A stretch of DNA of 64,000 nucleotides, taken from NCBI RefSeq assembly GCF_009668025.1, contig NZ_WJXZ01000015.1:186001-250000 (forward strand), read 5' to 3'. Both the position numbers and the translations under genes were made by a program. Below the pieces are notes generated by a model, which searched no databases, was not told where the DNA came from, and saw nothing but the letters and a program-made list of their open reading frames with translations. This document shows, in pieces, positions 34,175 through 42,912 of this stretch. The stretch is from Larkinella terrae. Its GTDB lineage: Bacteria; Bacteroidota; Bacteroidia; Cytophagales; Spirosomataceae. Every line of letters begins with the position of its first letter. Positions within the stretch are counted from its first letter, which is position 1.

Positions 34175-34492
34175 ATGAATTTTCAGTCAATTTTACTGCA
34201 GTTGCCGGGCGGTTCGTCCAATTCCATGGTTTGGAACATCGTGCTGTGGGTCGGCATTTTTGTTGTGTTCTACTTTTTCATGATTCGGCCGCAACAGAAG
34301 AAGCAGAAGGATCAGAAAAACTTCATCGAAAACCTCAAAAAGGGCGACGGCGTGGTTACCATTGGCGGATTGCACGGCAAAGTCTACTCCGTTGAAGGCA
34401 CCACCATCACGCTGGAAGTTGACAAAGGGCTGAAACTGACGTTTGAAAAAACCGCCATTTCCCGCGAAGCTACAGCTAAACAACCCGCGTAA
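34175..34492 (+). CDS. yajC: Preprotein translocase subunit YajC
   Basis: 105 residues with a single transmembrane helix (MVWNIVLWVGIFVVFYFFMI) followed by RPQQKKQKDQ and the conserved GDGVVTIGGLHGKVYSVEG domain. It is an accessory of the SecDF-YajC complex in the inner membrane. Position between the DUF1573 and YbbR-like genes is normal in this phylum. secure. Confidence 0.95.
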   Translation: MNFQSILLQLPGGSSNSMVWNIVLWVGIFVVFYFFMIRPQQKKQKDQKNFIENLKKGDGVVTIGGLHGKVYSVEGTTITLEVDKGLKLTFEKTAISREATAKQPA

Positions 34493-34501
34493 TTAAATTT
34501 A

Positions 34502-34578
34502 ATGATGGATTATGGATGATGAACGATGAATGTTTATCGGCGAAAATCATTCATCGTTCATCATCCATGATCCATCAT
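34502..34578. repeat. 31-bp word-type hairpin between yajC and ybbR-like gene
   Basis: Arms 34502-34532 and 34548-34578 pair over 31 bp with a single mismatch, around a 15-nt loop. Composed of GATGAACGATGAATG-type words as at 6120-6198. An ATG at 34530, the first possible start of the downstream gene, lies within the left arm. Confidence 0.7.
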
Positions 34579-34592
34579 TTATTTCTTCACTT

Positions 34593-35381
34593 GTGCCTCT
34601 GACCACCACCCAATCACGTCCTGTTCAACTGCCGACACTGGTTTTGTGTCTGGTGGCGGCTGCGGTTATCTGGCTGTTGAATGCCCTCAACAAAAACAAT
34701 TATACGGTTAGTGTACAGTATCCGATCGAGTTTGTTTACAACCAGAAATTGTACGTTCCGACGAGCCCTTTACCCAAAACCATTACCGTCAGCATAACCG
34801 GTAACGGCTGGAAGCTCTTTCGGAAGTCGTGGTTGCCGTTTCGGTCGCAGCCCATCCGCTACCCGGTTCCGCATCCGCTGGAAACCAGGTTTATCAATAC
34901 GACTTCCCTGGCGGCAGCCCTAACCGATCACGCAAAGGATGTGCGGGTTAACTTTATTGCCGGTGACACGCTGGCGCTGAATTTCGACCGACTGGCCGTT
35001 CAGGAAGCGCCCATCGTTATCGATAGTGCGGGCATCGACTTGGCGGACCGCATGGTGGTGTCGAGCTTCATCAACGTATCACCCCGAAGTATCCGGTTTG
35101 AGGGCCCGGCCCGTTTGTTGCGCGCCATGCCCGACACCATCAAAGTGAAGATTCCGGCCCGACGGCTGGCCCTTAGTTACGACGAAGAACTGCGGCTGCC
35201 TATTCCCCGCCATCCGCTCATTCGGGCCAGCGCCGATCAGGTAGCGGTTAGTTTTGAAGTCGCTGAATTACTCCAGCCGCTTCCACTTCCTCCCGCGCCC
35301 CAACCTGAAAAACCGGTTAAAACGACGAAAGCGGCCAAACCCAAAAAATCTGTCAAAGGCAAATCTTCCCGTAAAAAATGA
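34593..35381 (+). CDS. YbbR/CdaR-like membrane-anchored protein
   Basis: About 262 residues if the GTG at 34593 is used; the ATG at 34530 would translate the hairpin repeat and is less likely. A transmembrane helix (LPTLVLCLVAAAVIWLLNAL) is followed by YbbR-like beta-rich segments: YTVSVQYPIEFVYNQK, PKTITVSITGNGW, and later VSPRSIRFEGPARLLRAMPDTIKVKIP. The tail is Pro/Lys-rich (PAPQPEKPVKTTKAAKPKKS). In other phyla CdaR regulates a diadenylate cyclase; that role is not shown here. It overlaps coaE by 4 nt (ATGA), so the two are translationally coupled. Confidence 0.78.
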   Translation: MPLTTTQSRPVQLPTLVLCLVAAAVIWLLNALNKNNYTVSVQYPIEFVYNQKLYVPTSPLPKTITVSITGNGWKLFRKSWLPFRSQPIRYPVPHPLETRFINTTSLAAALTDHAKDVRVNFIAGDTLALNFDRLAVQEAPIVIDSAGIDLADRMVVSSFINVSPRSIRFEGPARLLRAMPDTIKVKIPARRLALSYDEELRLPIPRHPLIRASADQVAVSFEVAELLQPLPLPPAPQPEKPVKTTKAAKPKKSVKGKSSRKK

Positions 35382-35998
35382 GCCTACCTTCGAAAAGGCC
35401 CCTGTTAATTGGTGTCACCGGCGGAATTGGTTCCGGAAAAACCACCGTGTGTCGCATTTTTGAAGCCTTTGGAATTCCCGTTTATTACGCCGACGAACGG
35501 GCAAAATGGCTGGTCGATCACGACGCTATTCTGAAAGCGGATGTGACCCGGTTGCTGGGTCCCGAAGCGTACGGTCCGACCGGCTATTACGACCGAAGCT
35601 GGGTGGCCGCGCAGGTATTCGGGAAACCCGATTTACTGCAGCAGCTCAACGCGTTGATTCACCCGCGCGTGTATGCCGACACCGCCCTTTGGGCGAGCGG
35701 TTTTTCGGAAAAACCGTACGTCATCAAGGAAGCGGCTTTGCTGCGGGCGGCCGGTCAGGACGGCAATAATCTCGATAAGCTGATCGTCGTTCAGTCGCCC
35801 CTGGAGCTGCGTATTCACCGTATTCACAAACGCGATCCGCACCGGTCGGAAAAAGAAATCAAGAACATCATCAGTCGGCAGATCAGCGACGAGGAACGCA
35901 TCGAAATGGCAGATTACGTGATTTATAATAACGAAACCCAGTTGCTGATTCCCCAGGTTGTCCGGCTTCATGAAATCTTCAGCCGGGCAGAAGAATAA
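35378..35998 (+). CDS. coaE: Dephospho-CoA kinase
   Basis: 206 residues. P-loop GVTGGIGSGKTTV near the N-terminus, then the IPVYYADERAK substrate motif, the LNALIHPRVYAD segment and the lid with HRIHKRDP. The C-terminal ADYVIYNNE motif is typical. It phosphorylates dephospho-CoA at the 3'-hydroxyl, the last step of CoA synthesis. Overlaps the YbbR-like gene by 4 nt. CoA is also the donor for carrier-domain priming, but no specific link to the cluster is implied. Confidence 0.96.
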   Translation: MSLPSKRPLLIGVTGGIGSGKTTVCRIFEAFGIPVYYADERAKWLVDHDAILKADVTRLLGPEAYGPTGYYDRSWVAAQVFGKPDLLQQLNALIHPRVYADTALWASGFSEKPYVIKEAALLRAAGQDGNNLDKLIVVQSPLELRIHRIHKRDPHRSEKEIKNIISRQISDEERIEMADYVIYNNETQLLIPQVVRLHEIFSRAEE

Positions 35999-36011
35999 TC
36001 CGCCTTTTTTA

Positions 36012-36122
36012 CGTACCTACAGACGAAAGTCCGTATTTCTTTGAAGCTATTGTGTAATTTGCTTTAAAAGATTACACTCAAAATCACGGACGAAAGGCTG
36101 CGAGCCCCGGTCCGTGGGTACG
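36012..36122. repeat. 111-bp palindromic element with CGTACCCACGGAC ends
   Basis: Left end CGTACCTACAGAC (36012-36024) is a two-mismatch copy of the right end, whose complement is CGTACCCACGGAC (36110-36122), the same 13-mer that ends the element at 9799-10167. Inside, GTGTAAT (36052-36058) pairs with ATTACAC (36071-36077), and ACGAAAGTCCGT/CACGGACGAAAG words recur. It fills the gap between coaE and the amidase, ending 4 nt before the amidase ATG. Confidence 0.7.
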
Positions 36123-36126
36123 GACT

Positions 36127-37779
36127 ATGAAAAAACTTCTATTCGTTGCCGCCTGTGGACTTAGTTTTCTGGCCGGTGCTTTCGTGGCCGACGACGAACC
36201 GGCCAAACCGCTGACGTCCGAAATCGTCGATGCGGCTTCCAAAGTTTTTGGGCTGACTTTTACCCCTTCCGAACGAGACTCCATGCTGGGGAACCTGAAC
36301 AATTACCGCAGTAACTACGACGCCATCCGAAAAATTGAACTGACCAACGACATCGCTCCGGCCCTGTATTTCAATCCGTTACCCACCGGTTTTAAGATGC
36401 CTCAGGGCGCGGCTTCGTTCAAAGCCAGCCCGATTGGAAAAACCGCCCTTCCTGCTAATCGGGACGAGCTGGCTTATTATTCCGTTGCGCAACTGGGCGA
36501 ACTCCTCCGCACCCGCCAGATCACGTCTGAAGAAGTGACCAGATTTTTCCTCAACCGGCTTAAGACCCACAACGACAAGCTGTTCTGCGTCATCACGTTT
36601 ACCGAAGAAACCGCCCTGCAACAGGCCCGCCGGGCCGATGCCGAAATCAAAGCGGGAAAATACCGGGGACCGCTGCACGGCATCCCATACGGCGCCAAAG
36701 ATTTATTCGCTAAAAAAGGCTATAAAACAACTTGGGGGTCCGTGCCTTATCAGAACCAGACCCTGGATTACGACGCGACGATCATTCAGCGACTGGAAAA
36801 AGCCGGAGCGGTTTTGTGCGCCAAACTGACAATGGGCGAACTGGCGATGGGCGACGTCTGGTTTGGCGGAAAAACCCGGAATCCGTGGGACCCTACGACC
36901 GGTTCCAGTGGCTCGTCGGCGGGCTCGGGTTCGAGTGTTTCGGCGGGATTGCTGCCGTTTGCGATTGGCACCGAAACGCTCGGTTCCATTGTCTCGCCCT
37001 CAACCGTCAACGGCATCACCGGCCTGCGCCCTACCTACGGACGTGTCAGCCGCTACGGCGCGATGGCCTTGAGCTGGTCCATGGATAAAATTGGCCCCAT
37101 GTGCCGGTCAGTCGAAGATTGCGCGCTGGTTTTCAATGCGATCTACGGCCCTGATGGGCTTGATCCGACGGTTTTTGCGGCTCCGTTTCGGTATGCGCCA
37201 CTCGCTTCCCTGAAAGGCGTAAAGATCGGTTATTTAAAAAAAGCCTTTGACGAAGACCATCCCACGAAGGCCAGTGACGACGCAACACTGGAAACGCTTC
37301 GAAAGCTCGGCGCCGAACTCATCCCGTTCGAATTGCCAAACATTCCGGTCGGTCGGATGAACATGATTCTGAGCGCCGAAGCGGCCGCAGCGTTCGACGA
37401 ACTGACGCGTTCGGGCAAGGACGATCAACTCGTGCGGCAGGTGCGTGGTGCCTGGCCGAACTCGTTCCGCTCGGCCCGGTTTATTCCGGCGGTCGAATAC
37501 ATTCAGGCCAACCGCGTTCGCACCAAACTCATCAACGAAATGGCGCGAACCATGAAGGGTTTCGACGTTTACATCACGCCCACCTTCGGCAATTCCAATC
37601 TAGCGCTGACTAACCTGACCGGCCATCCCTGCGTGGCATTGCCAAACGGTTTTACCTCCAAAGGATTGCCCACGAGCATCACGTTTATGGGTCAATTATT
37701 CGACGAAGGCCGGTTGCTGGCGGTTGCCAAGGCGTATCAGGATGCGACGGTTTTCCACAAAAAACACCCGGTTCTTTGA
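36127..37779 (+). CDS. Exported amidase-signature family enzyme
   Basis: 550 residues with a signal-like start (MKKLLFVAACGLSFLAGAFV). Amidase signature: the catalytic lysine in GIPYGAKDLFAKKGY, and the Ser-cis-Ser core in GSSGSSAGSGSSVSAGLLPFAIGTETLGSI, followed by the NGITGLRPTYGRVSRYG motif. These supply the Ser-Ser-Lys triad that hydrolyses amide bonds. The substrate is unknown; an aromatic or peptide amide is possible. Its start follows the palindromic element directly, so the element must carry or replace the natural 5' leader. It converges with the sulfatase, 13 nt apart, without a visible terminator. Confidence 0.9.
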   Translation: MKKLLFVAACGLSFLAGAFVADDEPAKPLTSEIVDAASKVFGLTFTPSERDSMLGNLNNYRSNYDAIRKIELTNDIAPALYFNPLPTGFKMPQGAASFKASPIGKTALPANRDELAYYSVAQLGELLRTRQITSEEVTRFFLNRLKTHNDKLFCVITFTEETALQQARRADAEIKAGKYRGPLHGIPYGAKDLFAKKGYKTTWGSVPYQNQTLDYDATIIQRLEKAGAVLCAKLTMGELAMGDVWFGGKTRNPWDPTTGSSGSSAGSGSSVSAGLLPFAIGTETLGSIVSPSTVNGITGLRPTYGRVSRYGAMALSWSMDKIGPMCRSVEDCALVFNAIYGPDGLDPTVFAAPFRYAPLASLKGVKIGYLKKAFDEDHPTKASDDATLETLRKLGAELIPFELPNIPVGRMNMILSAEAAAAFDELTRSGKDDQLVRQVRGAWPNSFRSARFIPAVEYIQANRVRTKLINEMARTMKGFDVYITPTFGNSNLALTNLTGHPCVALPNGFTSKGLPTSITFMGQLFDEGRLLAVAKAYQDATVFHKKHPVL

Positions 37780-37792
37780 TCGTTAATCGGTT

Positions 37793-39388
37793 TTACTCAC
37801 CTTTGGATTTGCCCAATTCCGCAAACGGAATGACACCCGCACGTTGCGCCCAGGCATCGTACAGAGCCGCCAGTTGTTTGACGCGTTCCGGTTCTTTGGC
37901 GCTTACATCCTGCAATTCGCTGCGGTCGGTTTTCAGATTGTAAAGTTCCCAGCGGTTTTCCGGGAATTCCGAAACAAGTTTCCAGTCGCCCTGCCGAACG
38001 GCGCGGTGTCCTTCGTGCTCAAAAAAGAGCGCATCGTGTCCCTTCCAGGTAGTTCCGCGAAACAACGGCACCAGACTGACACCTTCCGTAGGGGTAACAG
38101 CGTTGCCTTTGTAGGTTTTGGGGTACGTGCCGCCCGCCAGATCGAGGCAGGTGGCCATGATGTCGATGATGTGGCCCGGCCGTTGGTCAATTCGACCCGG
38201 TTTTACGATCGAAGGACCGAAAGCAATGAAAGGCGTGGCCGTTCCGCCCTCGTATTCCCAATGTTTGTACTGCCGAAAAGGGGTGTTGCTCAGGTTGGCA
38301 CCGCGCATTCCGTAGGCGGTAAACGACGAGGGATCGCTGGACGGTTTTTTACTGCTTTCGTAAATAGCCGGCAAAAAATTAGTGGGTTTGATATCTTCGT
38401 GGCTGGCCCCGTTGTCCGACAAAAACAGAATCACCGTATTATGATCCTGCCCGGTTTCCTTTAGTTTCTGCTGGATGCGGCCAATATTCTGGTCCATCCG
38501 ATCGATCATGGCCGCATAAACCGCCATGTTATCTTCCCAGCTCTTTTTTTCTTCCGCACTCAGCGTTTCCCAGGACGGAATCTTTGGGTCGCGGGGAGAA
38601 AGCTTCGTGTTTTTCGTCAGGATGCCCGATTCCTGCATCCGGCGGTACCGCTCTTCGCGGAGTTTGTCCCAGCCTTTGGCGTAAGTTCCCCGGTATTTGG
38701 CAATGTCTTCCGGCAGGGCGTGCAACGGCCAGTGGGGCGACGTAAAAGCCACGTACAGAAAAAAAGGCTGGTCTTTGGGATGCTGCTCGACGAACTCCAC
38801 GGCATGATCGGCAAAGGCGTTGGTCATATAATACCCCTTTTCCGGCTTGTATTCCTGATCATCCAGCGCAATGGTGAGCTTCTGATTCGGGCGGTAGGGT
38901 TCGTTGCCGAAATAACTGCTGGCTCCGTCGATCAGGCCAAAATACCGGTCGAAACCGCGCTTAATGGGCCAGTATTCCGGTTTGGTTCCGACGTGCCATT
39001 TGCCCGCCATGTAAGTTTTATAACCGCTTTGTTTCAGCGCTTCCGCAATGGTGACGCAGTTCTGGTTCAGATACCCCTGATAAGCCGGTTGTTTCCGGCA
39101 GTTCACCATGTCGCCCACCCCGGCCTGGTGCTGAAACAAACCGGTCAGCAACGACGCCCGCGTGGGGCAACATCGCGACGCGTTGTAAAACTGCGCCATC
39201 CGCAGCCCATTTTTCGCCATCTCATCCAAATGGGGCGTTTTAATTTCCGAGCCAAAGCTGCCAATGTCAGAATATCCCATATCATCGGCCAGAATCACGA
39301 TGATGTTCGGTTTTTTGGCCGGGAGTTGCAGCGCCGGAGAAACAAAGAGCGATAAGACCAGAAAGGCCGTTAAGAGTTTGAGTATCAT
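37793..39388 (-). CDS. Arylsulfatase, formylglycine-dependent, exported
   Basis: 531 residues with a signal peptide (MILKLLTAFLVLSLFVSPALQ). The type I sulfatase core opens PNIIVILADDMGYSDIGSFG (metal-binding DD), and the modification motif is C73-C74-P75-T76-R77 in SRCCPTRASLLTG, where C73 becomes formylglycine. Further motifs: GYKTYMAGKWHVG, FFLYVAFTSPHWPLHALPED, and LFLSDNGASHED. It should remove sulfate esters from glycans or aryl substrates in the periplasm. Last gene of the SusCD-sulfatase run, 185 nt after the other sulfatase with a G/C-rich hairpin between. Confidence 0.93.
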   Translation of the reverse strand: MILKLLTAFLVLSLFVSPALQLPAKKPNIIVILADDMGYSDIGSFGSEIKTPHLDEMAKNGLRMAQFYNASRCCPTRASLLTGLFQHQAGVGDMVNCRKQPAYQGYLNQNCVTIAEALKQSGYKTYMAGKWHVGTKPEYWPIKRGFDRYFGLIDGASSYFGNEPYRPNQKLTIALDDQEYKPEKGYYMTNAFADHAVEFVEQHPKDQPFFLYVAFTSPHWPLHALPEDIAKYRGTYAKGWDKLREERYRRMQESGILTKNTKLSPRDPKIPSWETLSAEEKKSWEDNMAVYAAMIDRMDQNIGRIQQKLKETGQDHNTVILFLSDNGASHEDIKPTNFLPAIYESSKKPSSDPSSFTAYGMRGANLSNTPFRQYKHWEYEGGTATPFIAFGPSIVKPGRIDQRPGHIIDIMATCLDLAGGTYPKTYKGNAVTPTEGVSLVPLFRGTTWKGHDALFFEHEGHRAVRQGDWKLVSEFPENRWELYNLKTDRSELQDVSAKEPERVKQLAALYDAWAQRAGVIPFAELGKSKGE

Positions 39389-39454
39389 AAGGAGTTAATC
39401 GGTTTTGAAGTGATGGTTTAAGGTTGCCTAAAATAAAATCGCCCTACCCGGAAA

Positions 39455-39524
39455 TTGCCCCCAACCCCCTAAAGGGGGCTTAAATATCCGGATTTGAGAG
39501 CCCCTTTTAGGGGGTTGGGGGCAA
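39455..39524. repeat. C/G-rich hairpin repeat between sulfatase genes
   Basis: 19-bp perfect arms (39455-39473 with 39506-39524) extended inward by GGGGCT/AGCCCC, giving a stem of about 25 bp with a bulge. The sequence CCCCCAACCCCCTAAAGGGGG is a recurring intergenic palindrome that I have seen in other Bacteroidota. It can stop or stabilise the upstream sulfatase transcript. Confidence 0.7.
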
Positions 39525-39573
39525 CGCGAAAGAGGGGAAATTCTAAAATTTAGACACCCTCTTCAACCTTAAC

Positions 39574-41064
39574 CTATTTTTCTGATTTGTTAAACACGCC
39601 CGTATTGCCTTTCGCCCAAACCGGTTCGAGTTGCCTGACAACCTCCGGATGGGCCTCGGCGACGTTGCGGTTTTCATGCGGGTCGGTTTGGTGATCGTAG
39701 AGTTCCACGGTCGGTTGCTGCGCCCGGAAATACCGGGTGTAGCGGTATTGATCGGTCCGAACCGTGATGCCCTGTTTGAAATAGCTATAGGCCACGTTGT
39801 TCCAGTATGCCGGTTTTCCTTTTTTCAGGAGAGGGCCGAAACTTTTGCCGTCGGTCGGAGCCGGTGATTGGACGCCACAGAGTTCCATCAGCGTCGGGTA
39901 AATGTCAATGGAGCTGATAATCTCGTTGCGAACCAACCCGGTTTTCTGTTCGGGTGTCTTGACAATCAGCACACTGCGGACCGACTGATCAAAAATGGTG
40001 TGTTTGCCCCAGACGCGGTAATCGCCCAGGTGCCAGCCGTGATCGCTCCACAGCACCACAATCGTGTTCTGATCCAGTCCCAATTGCTTCAGCGCATCCA
40101 GCACTTTGCCCACCTGCGCGTCGGTGTAACTCACGCCCGCGTAATAGGCATGGCGCAGTTTCCGGGCGTAGGCATCCGAAACCGGTTTTTCCAGTGACGC
40201 CTGTTCGTCGCCCAGCGCGTACTGGTTAAACTCGGAACTCTCGTGCAAACTCGCCGGGTTGACGTGTTCGGGAATCGTCGGGGACGGCGTCAGTGGAATC
40301 TTCGCTTCGTCGTACAGATCCCAGTATTTTTTGGGTGCCGTGAAGGGAAGGTGCGGTTTAAAAAAACCGACGCCCAGAAAAAACGGCTGGTTTTTCGTCG
40401 CCAACTCCTTCAATTTCCCCACCGCCAGATTGGCCGTCAACCCATCCGGATACCCGTCATCGCCTACCTCGGCCTCCTCATACGGTTTTACTTTCGACTT
40501 CTTTCCCTGCCGGTTGGAGCCATCGGCGTACCCGAAAAAAGCGTTCCAGCCTGTCACCCATTTCCCCGGATCGAACAGCACTTCATCCCAACTGTGCGGC
40601 AGTTCCAGCTTGTCGCTTTTCGGGTCGTTGTAGCCATACACGTAACCATCGGGCGAATGACTGATTTTGCCCATGCCCACGGTGTAATAGCCATTCCGGC
40701 GCAGGTTATCGATGAAAGTTTCCGGCACCTCGGTTCGCGGTTTTCCGGCCACCTGCTTTTCGAGCGCTTCGTTCGTAACATCCACCGGATTACGCGGCAG
40801 CCGACCGGTCAGCAGGCTATACCGTGACGCCCCGCAGGTCGGCTGCGTCACGTACTGACGCATAAACAGCACCGATTGCTTCGCCAGCCGGTCAATGTTG
40901 GGTGAATGAATCACCGGATTCCCGTAACAATTCAGATCGGGACGCAGGTCATCGATGCAAATAAAAAGCACGTTCGGATGCCGGGGCGGTTTTTGTTCGG
41001 GCTGGGCCCATGCCAGCATCCCCACCAAACCGACCGCCATTGAACAAAACAAAATCCATTTCAT
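39574..41064 (-). CDS. Iduronate-2-sulfatase-like sulfatase, exported
   Basis: 496 residues with a signal peptide (MKWILFCSMAVGLVGMLAWA). The core opens PNVLFICIDDLRPDLNCYG and the formylglycine motif is C77-G78-A79-S80-R81 in QPTCGASRYSLLTGR, the CxAxR form seen in iduronate-2-sulfatase-like members. Others: GYYTVGMGKISHSPDGY, FFLGVGFFKPHLPFTAPKKYW, and VLWSDHGWHLGDY. It would act on sulfated sugars such as uronates or hexoses taken up by the neighbouring SusCD pair. 189 nt after susD. Confidence 0.92.
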   Translation of the reverse strand: MKWILFCSMAVGLVGMLAWAQPEQKPPRHPNVLFICIDDLRPDLNCYGNPVIHSPNIDRLAKQSVLFMRQYVTQPTCGASRYSLLTGRLPRNPVDVTNEALEKQVAGKPRTEVPETFIDNLRRNGYYTVGMGKISHSPDGYVYGYNDPKSDKLELPHSWDEVLFDPGKWVTGWNAFFGYADGSNRQGKKSKVKPYEEAEVGDDGYPDGLTANLAVGKLKELATKNQPFFLGVGFFKPHLPFTAPKKYWDLYDEAKIPLTPSPTIPEHVNPASLHESSEFNQYALGDEQASLEKPVSDAYARKLRHAYYAGVSYTDAQVGKVLDALKQLGLDQNTIVVLWSDHGWHLGDYRVWGKHTIFDQSVRSVLIVKTPEQKTGLVRNEIISSIDIYPTLMELCGVQSPAPTDGKSFGPLLKKGKPAYWNNVAYSYFKQGITVRTDQYRYTRYFRAQQPTVELYDHQTDPHENRNVAEAHPEVVRQLEPVWAKGNTGVFNKSEK

Positions 41065-41160
41065 TCACTATCAGAGTTATACACACCAAATAATTACCCA
41101 CATATTTAATAGCGTATGGTTTTAACCGTGGGGCACGAAGCGCCAAACAATCACCCCGTG

Positions 41161-41224
41161 AAACCGTTGAAACGGTTTCATTTATTGGTGTTCAATTTTC
41201 AGAACCCCCGGTTAAAACCGGGGG
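41161..41224. repeat. Two small palindromes in the susD-sulfatase gap
   Basis: AAACCGTT/AACGGTTT at 41161-41178 and CCCCCGGTT/AACCGGGGG at 41205-41224 (9-bp arms, only 2 nt apart). A related GGTTTTAACC lies at 41119-41128. On the minus strand they follow the susD stop (41254) and could act as processing or attenuation sites that lower sulfatase expression relative to SusD. Confidence 0.5.
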
Positions 41225-41253
41225 CTGTTGATGCCAAAACATATTCAATCACT

Positions 41254-42897
41254 TCAATACCCCGGATTCTGGGTGAACTCGCCCGGATTGGTCACCCGGT
41301 CGATCTGGGTTTGGGGGATCGGCCGCACCAGATGCGTTTCCTTGATGTTGGGGGCCGCATCCAGGTTATATTTTTTGACCCGCGCCAGTAACTGCCCGGT
41401 GCGTTTCAGGTCATACCAGCGGTGCATTTCGCCCGCCAGTTCACGGGCTCGTTCGTCCAGAATAAAATCGAGGTTGATGTCATTGGCCGTCACCTGCATG
41501 TCCTTTTCTTTTCCAGTCACAGCCGCCCGGGTTCGCACCACGTTGAAATAAGCCGCAGCTTCGGCGGTTTTGTTCTGACGCCAGGCCGCTTCGCCCGCAA
41601 TCAGGTACATCTCGGCCAGCCGGACCACGATAAAATCCCGGCGACCATCGGTGGCATTCACGCTCGTCCGCAGCGGATCGATGTATTTTTTAAGCACCGG
41701 AAACCGCCGACGCTGCCCCCCGCCGATTTCGTTGTTCGTAATGGTCGAGGCACCCACCCAGGTATCCTTGAAATCGATGTACCAGTACGGGGCCTGATTC
41801 TGAACCGCGTCGGGCACGGAGTAGGGAACAATTTTGATGGCCGTATCGCCCGGCATGACGGTTTTTCCGTTGATCGTCCCCTTGTTATTGGCAAACCAGA
41901 CGGTTTTAAACGACCCGTCCCAGCGGCTGTCTTTGGTCGGATCAAACAGTTTGATGAGGTAATTCGTCGGCATAAACCGCTGATAGGCCCGCCCGTTGGG
42001 CAAATCCCGGATGATGGTCGGGTTCTGGGTGTAGTCGAAAACAAAGAACAGGTGACTTTGATTGCCCTCGCCGTTGGTCAGCGGATCGGCGGTGTACTGC
42101 ACCGACCAGACGACTTCGGAATTCAATTCATTGTTGATATCCCAGAGATTGGCATACGGCTTAACCAGCTGGAAATCATAGCTTTTCGTCACCAGATTAG
42201 CCAACCGTTCGGCTTCGGCCCAGTTGCCTAATGTGAGTTGCACCCGCGCCAGCAGCGCTTCCGCAGCCGGTTTCGTGATCCGTCCGTAGGCTGTCGCTTT
42301 GGCCGGAAGCTGCGCAATCGCGTATTGCAGATCGGGAACAATGCCTTTTTCGTAAATCGTTGCAACGGGCGTTCTGTTGGCCGTGGTGACCACACCGATG
42401 GTTTCTTCCAGCGAAAAATGCACGTCGCCAAACTGCTGAACCAGGTGAAAATAGTACAGGGCCCGCAGAAAACGGGCTTCGGCCACAATCCGGTTTCGGT
42501 TTGCGTCGGTCAGTCCGGCCACACCCGGTGCCCGGTTGATCACGGCATTGGCCTGGTTAATGCCCACGTAGAAATTATCCCAGATCACCGTCACAAACGC
42601 ATTGGAACCTAGAAAGTTAGCCGAATAATTATTGATATCGGGGTAATTGGTCACCCCACCAAAACCGTTGGTGAAATCATCCGTTCCGGGAACCGTCAGG
42701 AAAAAGGCTTCTTCCCGGCCGTAAAACCGGCGCAGGGACGTATAAACCGCCTTCAGGCCATCTTCCAGCCCTTTTGGCGTCGAGTAATAACTGTCGGCGG
42801 TGGCCAGACCCACAGGTGTTTCTTCCAGGATGTTCTGGCAACCGGAAAAACCCGTAAACAGAATCAGTAAACTAACTAGAATGTTGAATTTTTTCAT
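41254..42897 (-). CDS. SusD/RagB family nutrient-binding lipoprotein
   Basis: 547 residues; lipoprotein signal MKKFNILVSLLILFTGFSGC with acylated C20. The SusD helical core is visible: NRNRIVAEARFLRALYYFHLVQQFGDVH, the TPR-like segments, then the C-terminal FIVVRLAEMYLIAGEAAWRQ and ILDERARELAGEMHRWYDLKRTGQL motifs. It forms the lid of the SusC barrel on the cell surface and binds glycan. Directly after susC (15 nt), an obligate pair. No glycoside hydrolase follows; the locus is dedicated to sulfatases, as far as seen. Confidence 0.95.
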   Translation of the reverse strand: MKKFNILVSLLILFTGFSGCQNILEETPVGLATADSYYSTPKGLEDGLKAVYTSLRRFYGREEAFFLTVPGTDDFTNGFGGVTNYPDINNYSANFLGSNAFVTVIWDNFYVGINQANAVINRAPGVAGLTDANRNRIVAEARFLRALYYFHLVQQFGDVHFSLEETIGVVTTANRTPVATIYEKGIVPDLQYAIAQLPAKATAYGRITKPAAEALLARVQLTLGNWAEAERLANLVTKSYDFQLVKPYANLWDINNELNSEVVWSVQYTADPLTNGEGNQSHLFFVFDYTQNPTIIRDLPNGRAYQRFMPTNYLIKLFDPTKDSRWDGSFKTVWFANNKGTINGKTVMPGDTAIKIVPYSVPDAVQNQAPYWYIDFKDTWVGASTITNNEIGGGQRRRFPVLKKYIDPLRTSVNATDGRRDFIVVRLAEMYLIAGEAAWRQNKTAEAAAYFNVVRTRAAVTGKEKDMQVTANDINLDFILDERARELAGEMHRWYDLKRTGQLLARVKKYNLDAAPNIKETHLVRPIPQTQIDRVTNPGEFTQNPGY

Positions 42898-42912
42898 GGT
42901 TTGCAGCTCGGC

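Noticed and set aside
34530-34592. ATG at 34530 as the YbbR-like start
   Set aside because: The codons lie in the 31-bp hairpin repeat and would put a polar stretch ahead of the membrane helix; the GTG at 34593 is more plausible, though unproven.
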